Shown piece by piece: positions 43,517-54,691 of a stretch of DNA of 64,000 nt (position 1 is its first letter; each line of letters begins with the position of its first letter). Origin of the DNA: Narthecium ossifragum (Eukaryota > Streptophyta > Magnoliopsida > Dioscoreales > Nartheciaceae). The notes under the pieces are model-generated. The model worked only from the letters and a program-made list of their open reading frames with translations, searched no databases and had not been told where the DNA came from. The position numbers and the translations under genes were made by a program. Location: NCBI GenBank assembly GCA_963920575.1, contig OY986967.1, positions 24,631,648 through 24,695,647 of the forward strand. Direction: 5' to 3'.

Positions 43517-45692
43517 AAAATTGCACAACAACCCTACCCCGCGATATTGCGAACCCTGTTCGATTGTTGCGTCTCCTTACCATCATGCGATTTTGGAACC
43601 AGCATCAACAAACCAAAAGAAAACGATGAAATCTTTCATGCCTCATTTACGAAATCAAACCAAGAATACATTGTCAAGATGTATAGGTTAAACATTGAAC
43701 CAACATCAACAAATGGTTTAGATAGTTCTTGAGCTCAATCAAATAGATTTCAAAAGAATAGCATGGATACAGTTTAATTAAAGTTCAAGAAAGAAATAAA
43801 ACAATCCTCTAGTCACATGCACCACCAAATAATGTATTTCTTTTAGTCCTAAATAATCTTTCATCAAGAGGAAACCCATAGCAAGTGTTAATTGCAAAAC
43901 ACATCTTTGCAAAAGACATAGCAAGTGTTAATTCCCATCCTCTAGTCACATGCACCTCCAAATGAAACAATCCTCTAGTCACATACCACTTCAATGAAGT
44001 AGGAAGTTAATTGCAAAAGACATCTTTGCATGTGTCCAGTTACCCTTTAGCAAGTGTTAAATTGATTGATTCAACTAATATGCCATATCAAAGAAGAAAG
44101 CCATGCAAATCAAATTAAGACTTGTAAAAGAAACACAAATTCAGAAACATGTAATCCAATAACTAAGTTTCCACTAACACCTTACTTAATTAATAAAAAT
44201 TCAGAAGGCCGACCAAAAGAATCATAACACCTTACTTAATAGATAAACAAAGGAATAGAGCAACTTGTTACGTGTGCGATGCTGACATCCATTCTTGGAA
44301 TTAGATCATTACCAAAAAATCCCAGCTTTATGATCAGGACAATAGAGCAACTTCATTTATGCTTTCCACTAAACAAATTCTGAATGGACATAAGTAACCA
44401 ATTCAAAAGAACGATACGAAAATAGAGGAAATTGCACACCTATATGCTTGAGAGATATGGAGATCCCAGCTTTTATCTCAGGAAAGCATGATGACAACAT
44501 TAATTACGGAAAAAAAACTAATGATCCACAGAGTAAATATTACACATTGATTAGATACATTGAAAGGTCATACAGTAAACCGAAAACATGAAGAGCTATA
44601 TATGCACCTGGTTTAATTGCTTCAAAATCAAGATTAATATAATTTTTTTACCAATCTTTTTCAGAAATAGCTACAGTTGCTGACATCTCCAAAACATCTT
44701 CTCACAAATAACACAAACATCATCACGATTCCATATCAAATAAAAACTCAAACTAAACCGCAACTAAAGAGAGAAGTGAGAAGAATGCTACCTCAGCCAC
44801 CAATTGCTCCATCAAAGATCAATAAAAAAAAACCAATCTTTAACAAAAACCCATCAGAGATCCACCGAACGGAACATGTTCTGCTTCGGAAGCTCCCATG
44901 GGATCACGATGAAGAACGTGACTGCCCAAGAATCAGCAATTGGATGTGGACCAAACACAGCATTGCGACGCGAAAGAAAGAAAACCATTGATCAGATTCA
45001 AAGAACAGACAATGAAAGCAAATTCTTCATTGATGGGAACAATCACCTGTGCGGTGGGAACTTCGACGCAATCGGTGTTCCTCATGATGGCCTTCTCCTC
45101 CGCAGGTTACGCCGGCACCGGCGGCCCACGCTTTCTAGATTGCCTTCATCGCACCGCCGAACTCTATCGCGACGACACCGAACTTGATCGCCGGAGCTGC
45201 AACAGAGCAAGACAAATCAGTGATAATTATTTCTGCATTTATTTATGTACTCCTGACATTAAAATGTTATAGTTCTTGGATAGATTCATAACTAATGCAA
45301 CTTTTGATTGATTGGAACTCTTCTGAAGTTGAGAAAACAACAGTTTAACCCTATCAAAAAAGAATTCTTTTTTTTTTGAAAAAACAACAGTTCAACTCTT
45401 CTTGGAATAAGAACCTATGCCCTTCTTACTTAGTAAGTGGTTTCAACTTTCAAGACTTCCCATGATTCCAGTTAGTTGTCTGTGAAGTATATATAGAAAT
45501 GAGCATGATATAAAAACGCATAATTGTATAGCAATTAAACAGCATCTCTTAAAATATTCTTATCCAACAACACCTCTTAAAATATTTTTAAAGTACCAAG
45601 CTGATTGTATAACAATTAAACAAAACAAAGCAAAACATTCTCTTTTAGCTTATAATTTTCTTTTCATGCTTTGTCTCTCTGTTGTTTTCTAT

Positions 45693-46010
45693 TTAAGCAA
45701 CACTCCCAGACTCTGATTCTTTAAACTGATCAAGATTAATTTCCCTCTACTACTACTACTACACAAATACCATATTTTAGGTGAAAAGTTGTAGCCTTGA
45801 ATAGTGATCAACAGAGAGACACATATTCTAGGTGCTAGGTGTATCTCTGATGTTTTTCTATTTAAGCAACACTCCCTGACTCTGATTCTTTAAACTGATC
45901 AAGATTAATTTCCCTCTACTACTACTACACAAATACCATATTCTAGGTGAAAAGCTGTAGCCTTGGATAGTGATCAAGAGAGAGACACAGATTCTCGGTG
46001 CTAGCATATA
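45693..46010. repeat. tandem duplication of about 158 bp
   Basis: GACTCTGATTCTTTAAACTG occurs at about 45710 and 45878. Both are followed by ATCAAGATTAATTTCCCTCT, CTACTACTAC, ATAGTGATCAA and AGAGAGACACA. Confidence 0.85.
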
Positions 46011-47127
46011 CGAAAGAATTGCTATCTTATTTGAAGTTAGCATATACGAAACAGATGGTTTGCTGAATTTTGAAATCTGCCATGTTTTTCTTGGATCATG
46101 TATTCATGGATTGTGAATCTATGATTGCTAGTAGTGGATTCTACTGATTAGTCCTTATTTTTTCGGACAAATAGATTTTAGTCACTGCTTGTTAAGCATC
46201 CAATTACAGATAGTTGATGATCTAAAGAGGTGAATTCCTCGACTTAAAAAAAAAAACTAACCGATCGGCAAAACCAATTTCAAATACATACTAACCTTAA
46301 CGAAAACCAATGAGCATGCATTTAGAATTCCAGCATGATATAAAAACGCATCATAAAAACGATCCAAGATAGTTCAACTATAACCTTCTAGATAGTGCAA
46401 CCAAGTAATAAACCAAGCTATTGCACCCATTCACAGTAGCAAGTGCACACATATCCTAAAATTACAGAATATAAAGGCCAAGCATTATACCTCAGAAGTA
46501 GTATGAACATGTTCAGCTTTTGCACTAATAACAGTTCTTGCATGCAAGATATAAAATAGCAAAATGAAGTTTAGGTTTGATAAAGCATTTTATTACGATC
46601 ACCCTGTCATGGCATAAAAATACAGCAACATAGCAATTCAAATACTCCAAAATAGTTGAACTATAACCAAGTTATTGCACCCTGTCATGATGCCAACTGA
46701 ACTCAGGATAAGTGTGCATCCTATACCATGGATCCCACAAACAATCCAATCTTTGCTCTCCAACAATGTGATAGTTATTGACTGTATCAAGCGCCGGATA
46801 AGTGCGCATCATATACCATCAGGATTCACCAAAACTAAAGAAAGAGTAAACTAACTATATCCATGACCTATAAGTTCTATTCAAGTTTGAAGAAGTTGAG
46901 AAGTCTCCATATTCTAAGAAAGAAGAGAAATGGCTCATTGGTGTGTCGTTAGGTCATGGATATAGTTAGATCTGCTAAAGCATGAAGGTAGATCTGCTTA
47001 AGCATTGCACCATTTAAACATGAAAACTTAAGCAGATTGTTTCTTGAAGGCAAATTCTAAGCAAAGATTGCCCACCGTGAGTTCCGCAGGAAACAGATGC
47101 TTAATCTGAGTAAGCAGATCCATGGAT

Positions 47128-47500
47128 AACATGCACAGATTAAGAGATCCATGCACAGAATGCATAACAATTGTTGTATGCCCGTTCTTTGATGGATGAC
47201 TTGCACATATTAAGAGATTGATGACATGAAGGCAAAGAATTAGCTTAAGCATGTTATAACATGCACAGATTAAGAGATCCATGGATATTTTTCATAAGAA
47301 GAATTATAACATGCACAGCTAAAAAAAATTAACCAGATTTGAATCTCTTAATTTGCAAAGAATCTGCTTGATCTATGCATGTTATATAAAAAAAACATCG
47401 AGTCGAGTCGAGTATTTATTCATGTTATAACATGCACAGATTCAAAAAAGTTGATTCATGGATAACAAATCTGTCCTAACAAATATGTGCATGTTATAAC
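47128..47500. repeat. cluster of TAACATGCACAGATT repeats
   Basis: ATAACATGCACAGATTAAGA occurs at about 47128 and 47257, with partial copies at about 47204, 47306, 47426 and 47488. Several are followed by GATCCATGGAT. No coding potential. Confidence 0.6.
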
Positions 47501-47827
47501 ATGAATAAATAAACATCCAAAAACTATATTGTAGTGTCGACTATGCAAGGAAAAATATATGTGCAAAGAATAGCTAATTAAGAGATCCAAATCCAAATCT
47601 GTCCTAGGCACAGATTTAGCATATTCTTTGCAAATACAGAGATCCAAATCCATGCAATTCCAAAGAACAGCAGAAATTGATTGGAAAACAACAGCTTTAA
47701 TCAAAGTCATATAAATTTCATGCCTATGAACAAAGAGTCAGCGTCAACAAAAGGTGATTTACCTGGGAAGCTCTCAAAGAAGCAGTCTCCCTGGAGTCAA
47801 ATGCCTACGCCTTCCCGGAAGCCATCC

Positions 47828-48110
47828 TCAAGACCATGAACACTCCTCCAATGCCACCGGCCACATGAACCCCCGGAAGACCAGCCGCACGTCAATGATG
47901 ATCTCCTTCGGCTGGTCGCCGCTGACGATGAGGTGGCGCAGCCCGTCGGACCCGTAGAGGAGCCCGAACTTGCCGTAGTTCTCGAACTGGCGCTTGGTCT
48001 TCTCCATAGTGGCCTTGATGGCGGCGAGGGCCGGGGTCGAGTCGGGGGCATAGCGCTTCAGGGAGGACTCCAGCTTCTTGAGGGACTGCTTCTCTCGCTT
48101 GGCGAAGGCG
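47828..48110 (-). pseudogene. psaF: psaF (photosystem I subunit III) pseudogene, copy 1
   Basis: Minus strand. [37 protein letters not shown] and [14 protein letters not shown] match nuclear-encoded PsaF, the plastocyanin-docking subunit of photosystem I. After SGDQ the sequence jumps to PKEIIIDV (near 47910), omitting the conserved membrane segment that should lie between (about 40 residues). The frame then continues [12 protein letters not shown] and ends at TGA 47828. The transit peptide and lumenal N-terminus are missing. The precise in-frame internal loss could be a deletion or a skipped exon in a copied transcript. Confidence 0.85.
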
Positions 48111-48187
48111 TGGGGAACAGAGAGGGAGACAGAGGGATGGGGGAGAGGAGAGGGATGGGATGGCTAGCTCCTCCTTACCCACCCGAT

Positions 48188-48430
48188 TTACCCGGCGATG
48201 TAGAGGAACAGAATCCCCGGCGTGATGAACTCGCCCCAGTGCCGCTGGTCGCCGCTGACGATGAGGTGGGGCAGCCCGTCGGACCCAAAGAGGAGCCCGA
48301 ACTTGCCGTAGTTCTCAAAACGGCGCTTGGTCTTCTCCATGGTGGCCTTGATGGCGAGGGCCGGGGCCGGGGCCGAGTCGGGGGCGTAGAGCTTCAGGGA
48401 GGACTCCAGCTTCTTGGCGAAAGCGTTGGG
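48188..48430 (-). pseudogene. psaF: psaF pseudogene, copy 2
   Basis: Minus strand. [57 protein letters not shown] and [11 protein letters not shown] are followed by TAA where PsaF has Trp. It lacks the REKQSLK segment present in copy 1 but keeps RHWGEF..., which copy 1 lost. So the two fragments are independent partial copies in tandem, not one simple duplication. Upstream (48430-48560) is a GACGACGGAGCCGGTAGAG-type minisatellite. Confidence 0.85.
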
Positions 48431-48570
48431 GCGTGGCCGATGGACGACGGAGCCGGTAGAGAGGGCGACGACGGAGCCGGTAGAGGGGGCGTGACCGATG
48501 GACGACGGACGACGGAGCCGGTAAAGGGGGCGTTGGGGTGTGGCTGACGGACGACGGAGCTGGTTGATGA
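48425..48570. repeat. GC-rich minisatellite upstream of psaF copy 2
   Basis: Units with GACGACGGAGCCGGTAGAG and GGGGCGTG.CCGATG recur irregularly. Open frames across it are Ser/Pro/Arg-rich and probably accidental. Confidence 0.6.
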
Positions 48571-48744
48571 GGCGTGGCCGATGGAGTCGGTAGAGTGGGA
48601 TGAGAGAAGGCTGAAGGGGAGGTGGCGGAGGCGGGGGAGGAGGGGGAGGCCACGGGTGACAGGCGGTGGAGAAACGGCGTAGGCGAGCATCGAAGAGAGA
48701 TCGGCGAGAGGGAGGGAGAGATGAGGGTCTGGGAGAGAGATTGG

Positions 48745-50252
48745 TGATAAGATGTGAAAAGTGCACAAATCGCCCCTTTAACTAGGTCTTGTTAGTCTCT
48801 GAGCAATGCTATTTTGATTGTTTTTTCCCCATTTCAGGCTTAAGGACCCTCAGCGAAGATTAGATCAAGTTTGGTGCTAAAACAAACAAATAAAGAACCT
48901 GCTAGGAGCAAAAGAGCAAAGGAGCAAAGATGGACCATCTTTGACATCAACACTGTACCTGCTCAGGAAGAACCAGATGATGTGCTATACATGGTTGGAA
49001 AGCTCTTGAAGTCTAAATTCCAGAACTTTTTACGGTTCGTGATTTGGAGTTTTCTAAAGGAAGATATACTATTTTTAGTACAGAGGTGCAGAAGAAGCAG
49101 TTACGGAAAACCAGATCGATCTCATCCCAAAGGAGATCGATCTCCTTGGGCGCTGCAGGAAAAATAAAAGGAAACTGACTAATCCGAGTAGGGTTTGTCT
49201 TAGGCTATAAGTAGCCTTCTTTGGGGGCGTTTTGGCAGCCTTTCATGGCCGAATTTTGTTGATCTCTTAGGGTTTCTCTTAGTTTCTTTTCCACAAATTA
49301 GGTTAGATCTTTGGTGGAAGATCCATGGGTGGAGCGCGGCGACAACCTTCGTTGACGGATCTCCTTCCTAAGATGAGTAACTAAACCATAGCTTTGGGAT
49401 TCTATGATGTAGTAAAGTTATTTATTAGGGTTTTCTATAGATTATGAGTTGTAAATCATACTTTGATGGTTGAATGGATTGATTTATATTTTCTTTATAT
49501 CTATTGGTGTTGATTTATATGTTGGATGAATGATTTGTTCCTATATGCCCTAGATCTAGGTCTTGTGCATGTTAGGGCTTGAGATTAGGGATTCTCGTCA
49601 AACGTCTATGCTAGTAGCATGGATGTGAGGATTTCCTTCTCGTGATTAAAGGCCTTGTAATGCTAGGACCATTACACATAATGCGAACCATTATGACCGC
49701 TTCTTAATCCGTTATTCATCTTAATTAAAGATTAGGGATTTCGTATGTGCTAGTACCACTACGCTAGTGCTAGAACCACTAGGGTAACTCTAATCCTTGA
49801 TACATTCTAGTAGGCGATCTCAAGGTGCCAGAACCATCTTGATTATTTACCAATATCCATTCTTGATATTTTCCCCGACGTCTTCGTTGAGCGGTAGGAC
49901 TTCTAGCCATTCACCTATCGACTATATGAAATCATCTAAGTTGATTTATCTGCTCTTATCTTAGGAATACCTAGTAAGTTCTTTATTATTGATTAGAGTT
50001 CCTTGGCATTATCTTATCTATTAGTACTCTTTTCGTATTTGTTTAGTTCTAGATAAAAATCCAAAAGATTATCTTTTTCCCAACTCCTTGGCTAGGAATT
50101 ATACCTAGTATACGACTTAAACCATTAGTTCCCTGTGGATTCGACTCGGACTCATTGCTATCTACCCATAAAGTAGTTAGTTAGTGATTCGGATTATAAA
50201 TTTATATTTTTGGCGTACTTGTTAAGGCTGCGACACTTTTCAAGGCGTGTCA
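48745..50252 (+). mobile_element. LTR of a second Athila/Tat-type gypsy element
   Basis: Starts TGATAAGATGTGAAAAGTGC, ends GGCGTGTCA, 1508 bp. Both ends match the LTR at 6197-7772. TATAAGTA lies at 49206. One paired GATCGATC motif (49114/49135, spacing 21) ends 63 bp before it. The following primer site shows this is a 5' LTR. Confidence 0.88.
49114..49142 (+). promoter_or_regulatory. single paired GATCGATC motif in the second LTR
   Basis: Two copies 21 bp apart with flanks AGATCGATCT and GAGATCGATCTC. It stands at the same distance from the TATA box as the last pair in the first LTR. Confidence 0.8.
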
Positions 50253-50258
50253 AAATTT

Positions 50259-50276
50259 TGGCGCCGTTGCCGGGGA
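50259..50276 (+). promoter_or_regulatory. primer binding site, tRNA-Asp type
   Basis: TGGCGCCGTTGCCGGGGA is complementary to the 3' end of plant tRNA-Asp (CCCCGGCAACGGCGCCA). It lies 6 bases after the LTR end. Confidence 0.9.
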
Positions 50277-50562
50277 ATTAATTAAGGTTTTAAGTTGTTT
50301 ACTTAATGTAGTTGCTTCCAACTAGTTGTTTCTTTTGTTCTTATTTATTTATAAAAAAAACGAAAATCATAAAAAAATTAAAATTTAAAAATACAAAAAT
50401 AGAATTTGTGCTAACATTTCTATATCTTTGTGTTGATAGAAGACACCGCCGTGCGAGATTTGACAACATCTAAGCGACGACGGGCGTCTCATTCTTGGAC
50501 CATCCACTGTAACGTATTTCTATTTTTTTTGGTGTGATCCTTGATTGTTTTGATTGATATAC

Positions 50563-52327
50563 ATGGCCGATAAGTATATGCTACCGGGTGATGCATTACA
50601 TGATTATTCTTTACCATCTAGTCATACACCCGCTTATGTTAATGACACATATGATTGTTCAAATCCAGCATATAATTTGCATGCATACTCTTATGATCCT
50701 AATTTGAGCAGTCATACATACCCCAATTGGCAATACCAAGGTTACTATCCTAACCCGCACTGTGCACCTAGTTTTGAACCGTCTTATCCTTCTCGACCCC
50801 AATACCCTCCACCCCAACATTGGTATGAGCCTTCTGTTTCTTTGAAGCCGCAAGCACAAGTAGACCCAAGTAGAAATTGTACATTCCCAGTCGCAATCAA
50901 TAGCTAGGATACAAGCCCAAATTAAGCAACTCACATCTTTGATGGAATCCTACGATGATGCGGTTGATGAGTGTAGGAATGAGTCGGCACTCTCTAATTC
51001 TAATGATGTTACTTGTGATACCCAAGTTACCAATGTTAATGACACATTCAATTATGCGATCCCTAATGAGACTTCACTTGTTCATGATGAGTTGAATGAT
51101 GTTTCGCAGGTGTGTGATGATATTATTGATGATTTCTGGTCGGTGGCACATATTAAATGGTTGAATGGACAACTGCCTCATATTGTTCATGACAATGATG
51201 ATAGTGATGAACGCATGTGTGACTTAGAGCCTCTTACGATTAAAGATGATATTGATAATGCTTATCCGGTTAATGATTTTGAGGCATGTGATGGTGGTAT
51301 GGTTTATGATAACTTGCGGGTTTTCGATGAACAAATTGATGATGATGTGACTAAGGAGATATTGCCTGTATTTGATGTCATTGATATGTTTCATGAGGAT
51401 TTACCGGTGTGTGAGTATGCTATTGATGATAATGTTCAGTATGATAAGTCATTACCGGTGAATGGTATTTTTAATGATAATGAGCCAGTACTTGAGGCAT
51501 CATATGTAAGTGATATTTTACCGATTTTTGATGATTATGGTGATGAAAGTACATATAATGATAAGTTACCGGTTTTTGACGTGTTGGATGATGATGGTGT
51601 TTTGCCTTGTTTAAATGATAATGAGGAATCTAGTGATGTTAGCCAAACCTCTCATAAAAAGCCTCAATTTGAGCTTCTACCATTCATGTCATCCACACTA
51701 GTTGAACATTTGGGGAGGATAGACCTTATTTTGAGTAGAGACTATGCTCATTTTCATCGAAACTTCATCAAAGATCTTATAAAGACCTCTCATCCTTCTA
51801 GCACTTTGTTTGCTACGGACATTTCCTTTTTCTTTGACGAAGCTTGTTTGCATGGCTTTACCTTTCTTTGGACCATGTATTTCTTTACCTCAAATCATCG
51901 ACCTCCAAAAGACCACTTGAGGATGGATCTTTTTATTGAAATTCATGGCTTGAAAGATGACAATTGGCTCATGATTAAAACTTTTACTGAATTGTTTGCC
52001 ATGAATCCTTCTTTATTCTTTGATAAAACATGTTTGCACCTCCTCGCCATTCTTTGGAACATGTATTTCTTTACTTTCACCCATCGACCACCAAAAACCT
52101 GTATGATGATAGACAGATTTATTGAAACACATGGTTTGCAGGATGGTGATTGGTCACTAACTAAATTTTTTAATGATTTCATTACTTGGGAACAGTATTT
52201 CATCTTTGATGAATTATGTTTGCACATCTTCTATATGTTTCAATCAATGTATTTCTTCACTTGGAACCATCGCCCACCCAAATTCGGTTTTGATCTTTAT
52301 AGCATAACGTCGAGCGAAAGACGATAA
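50563..52327 (+). pseudogene. retroelement ORF without pol, frameshifted, with three repeated modules
   Basis: Starts at ATG 50563 (MADKYMLPGD), Tyr/Pro-rich, and stops at 50905. The neighbouring frame carries on from about 50880 (SQSQSIARIQAQIKQL, then ATG 50942) to TAA 52325, so one frameshift splits it. The QSQS...RI.QI..L part resembles the region after gag in Athila-type elements. The long middle part is acidic (Asp-rich, repeated LPVFD). The C-terminal part has three copies of FFDE.CLH...LW.MYFFT..HRPPK starting near nt 51832, 52016 and 52203. No zinc knuckle, protease, RT or integrase is seen, so the element depends on others for movement. The function of the modules is unknown. Confidence 0.65.
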
Positions 52328-53290
52328 ACCGAGCGCTTCCTGGGAGGCAACCTAGTAGTTTTTCGGATTTTTCCTGAGTTTTTAGAATTTGCCTTAATTT
52401 TTAAGATTTTTCTATGTTTTGTTTCTATTTTTTCGAATTTTTCCTAAATTTCCTTTCTTTTCCTCGTTTTTCCTTTCTCCTCCCGCTCTATTTTTTTCTC
52501 ACAGCTCGTCGTCCCGGCTCGTCGGCTCATCCCCGAGCCGACGACGCTGCTCACCGTCGTCGTCTCTCCGGCCATCCCCGTCCCTCAAAACTACAACCTA
52601 CATCACCGCCATCTTCTCCTCTACCTCCTATCAACCTCGTCTTCCCTTAACATCACCTCCTCCGAAGCCGGTGAGCCTCCCCTGTTTCATCCGCCATCTC
52701 CGATCACCTCTTCCACTGCTTCCCACCACCCTTAGCCACCTCCAGAAGCGTCCTCCGGCTGCCACGAACACTTCCCACCCATCAAAATCTTTGTTTGCGG
52801 CCTAGATCACTGGATCTCACCACCGACGGTCTCAACCTCTCCGACCATCTTCTATTCGCCTCCTGGAACTCCAATTCATCAAATAAATCATATAGGTGAG
52901 TTCCTTCGGCCTCCACGATCCTTCCTCGATCCTTGCCTATCTAGATTGAAGCTCCGACCGCCGGTTTCCAACTCCGATCATCTTCCTCCGAGCCATCCAC
53001 CGCCGTTCCATCGTCTGGAGGCCACTATGCTTCGAGCCATCCACCTTCCTACTACCATTGTAACCCTTGCCAGACGAAAAAAAGCTCCTAGTCTTTGATA
53101 CATCTCTTCTGTAAGTTTTTTTAATTCTGTCTTTCTTTATTAGAGATATTTTTTGGAAGTCATATCCAAAGGCTGGAACGTTGAAACGTTCAGTTCTACC
53201 TTCCGATCTCGTCAAACCGATCGGTTGAATCGAGCGCCAGTCTCCTCTGGATATTGATTTCTAATCAATACCTCTTCCCTTCCGCCTTCC
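52328..53290 (+). other. gypsy non-coding tail passing into the pararetrovirus leader
   Basis: 52335-52354 has GCGCTTCCTGGGAGGCAACC. 52430-52870 is C/T-rich like the leader of the extra ORF in the first element (2490-2860). A hairpin TCGTCGGCTC-ATCCCC-GAGCCGACGA lies near 52523-52548. The border to viral sequence lies somewhere between about 52870 and 53290 and I cannot place it exactly. Confidence 0.45.
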
Positions 53291-53302
53291 TGGTATCAGA
53301 GT
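53291..53302 (+). promoter_or_regulatory. tRNA-Met primer site of the pararetrovirus
   Basis: TGGTATCAGAGT is close to TGGTATCAGAGC, the initiator tRNA-Met primer site used by all caulimovirids. It lies about 410 bp upstream of the first viral ORF. Confidence 0.65.
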
Positions 53303-53713
53303 CATGTTGTGTGGGCAGTGGAGTTGTGTAGATTTGATCGATAGAACTATGTAGTTCATAAGAAAGCTTGTTTTATATATGTTCTTTCTCTTATAGTTCT
53401 TGAATGTTTAATCATAGTCGTGTTTTCTCTGGTTTTTGTCTTTGAATTTTATTTTTTGAATCTATTCTGTGATTCGTCACCCAAGCCGTGTTTGGCACCA
53501 TTAGCCGATGGATAGGCGTTAGGGTAAGTCCTGTAAATCGTTAGCAGATGAGCAGAAGAAACTTCAAAAACTAAAAATCAGAAACTAAAATTAGATCGAA
53601 TTAAACCATTGATTGATTTGTGTTCTTAGAACTATAATAGATAGAAAAATATAAAACTTATTTTCCTTTGGTTACATCTTTCTAATCGACCATATCTGCA
53701 TACCATTAGATTT

Positions 53714-54691
53714 ATGGCTACATCCACTGCCTTAAGGAAAATTAATTCTAAAAAAGATAAGAAATTGAAGAATGCCCAATTGGCATAATTCCCTTCTGAA
53801 TTAGAAGCCCTTAATAACTGGGCAATCCCAGATGTTCCAAACAGGGATATCTACAAAATTGGATTTCTAGATCTAAAGTCGCTTATAGCGATTAAAACTG
53901 TCGAAAAGACTGTGACTGTCGATCAAGAAGATCAGACTATTAAACTTCTCTCTGAAGAAAATTTAGATTCTTATATGGATAAATACAATTACATCCACAT
54001 AGGATTAATTCAAGTGGCTTATAAACCACTCACCCTTCAGGGTTTAAATGCTTCAATTCTCTCATGCCTGAGAGACGCTAGATGTTTGAATTGGCCGCAG
54101 TCCCTCATGGGAATTATGGAAATGAGCCTTAGTCATGGACCTGTCTATTTTAATGTTTATCCAAATTTAAGTTTGTCTCTGACTGACCCTAATATATTAG
54201 AAGCCACTAGTCTTAATATTAAGACTCATGGCTATGAATTTTTGCCTGGATCTGAGACTATTGCTATAGTCTATAGGATCCATTATAAGGTCCTTAGTAC
54301 CTTAGCTCCCAGAGCTAAACAATTTACTCCTCCGGGAAAAACAGTTTTAATTGAAACTAATTTACTGTCTTCACATATTGCTACCAATAGACAGATTAAA
54401 TGGGAAGAAGTTAATTTTCCAGATAACTGGATAATAACTAATACCGTCCCTCCTAGACCAATTGTAAATCAACAAATAGATCAGATTTCTCAAACTGATG
54501 ATGGGGAAGTCACTATAACTTTTGATCCTAATAGGACTATCAAATTTACTGATGTTACTACTTCTTCTAGAAAATCTGTGTCTAGAGAAGGAACTCCGGT
54601 TCAGGCTATCAGAATTTCTGAATCTCAAATTCCTCATGGGATTTATGAAAAGGGATCTAATACAAATTCCGAAATAAGTTTCCAGTTGTAA
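53714..54691 (+). pseudogene. endogenous caulimovirid, movement-protein region
   Basis: Opens at ATG 53714; a TAA at 53786 breaks it after 24 codons, and the frame then stays open to a TAA at 54689. A 30K-superfamily-like movement domain is recognisable (for example YIHIGLIQVAYKPLTLQGLN and GIMEMSLSHGPVYFNVYP). In plant viruses of this family such proteins carry virions or nucleic acid through plasmodesmata. The stop at 54689 is directly followed, in the same frame, by ATG 54692. That may be an original ORF border or a decayed polyprotein. The layout suggests a Florendovirus- or Petuvirus-like lineage; genus is uncertain. Confidence 0.75.

Larger units (their letters stand above)
42673..47796. 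other. long region without recognised genes, rich in short repeats
   Basis: Mostly AT-rich. It contains the repeats listed at 43389, 45693 and 47128. A partial repeat at 43800-44060 holds ATCCTCTAGTCACATGCACC and TAGCAAGTGTTAATT (or its start, TAGCAAGTGTTAA) several times. A short GC-rich island lies at 45040-45200 (GCCGGCACCGGCGGCCCACG), open in plus frames but without a known domain. It may be the body of a non-autonomous Helitron whose 3' end is at 42642, or introns. Confidence 0.4.

Noticed and set aside
44677..45272. Overlapping open frames around the GC island at 45040-45200
   Set aside because: No recognisable domain on either strand; could be a captured exon but I cannot support a gene.
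53281..53302. Copia retrotransposon start (TGGTATCAGAG is also used by copia)
   Set aside because: No LTR end precedes it, and the ORFs that follow encode movement and coat-type proteins with gypsy/virus-type RT, so a caulimovirid fits better.
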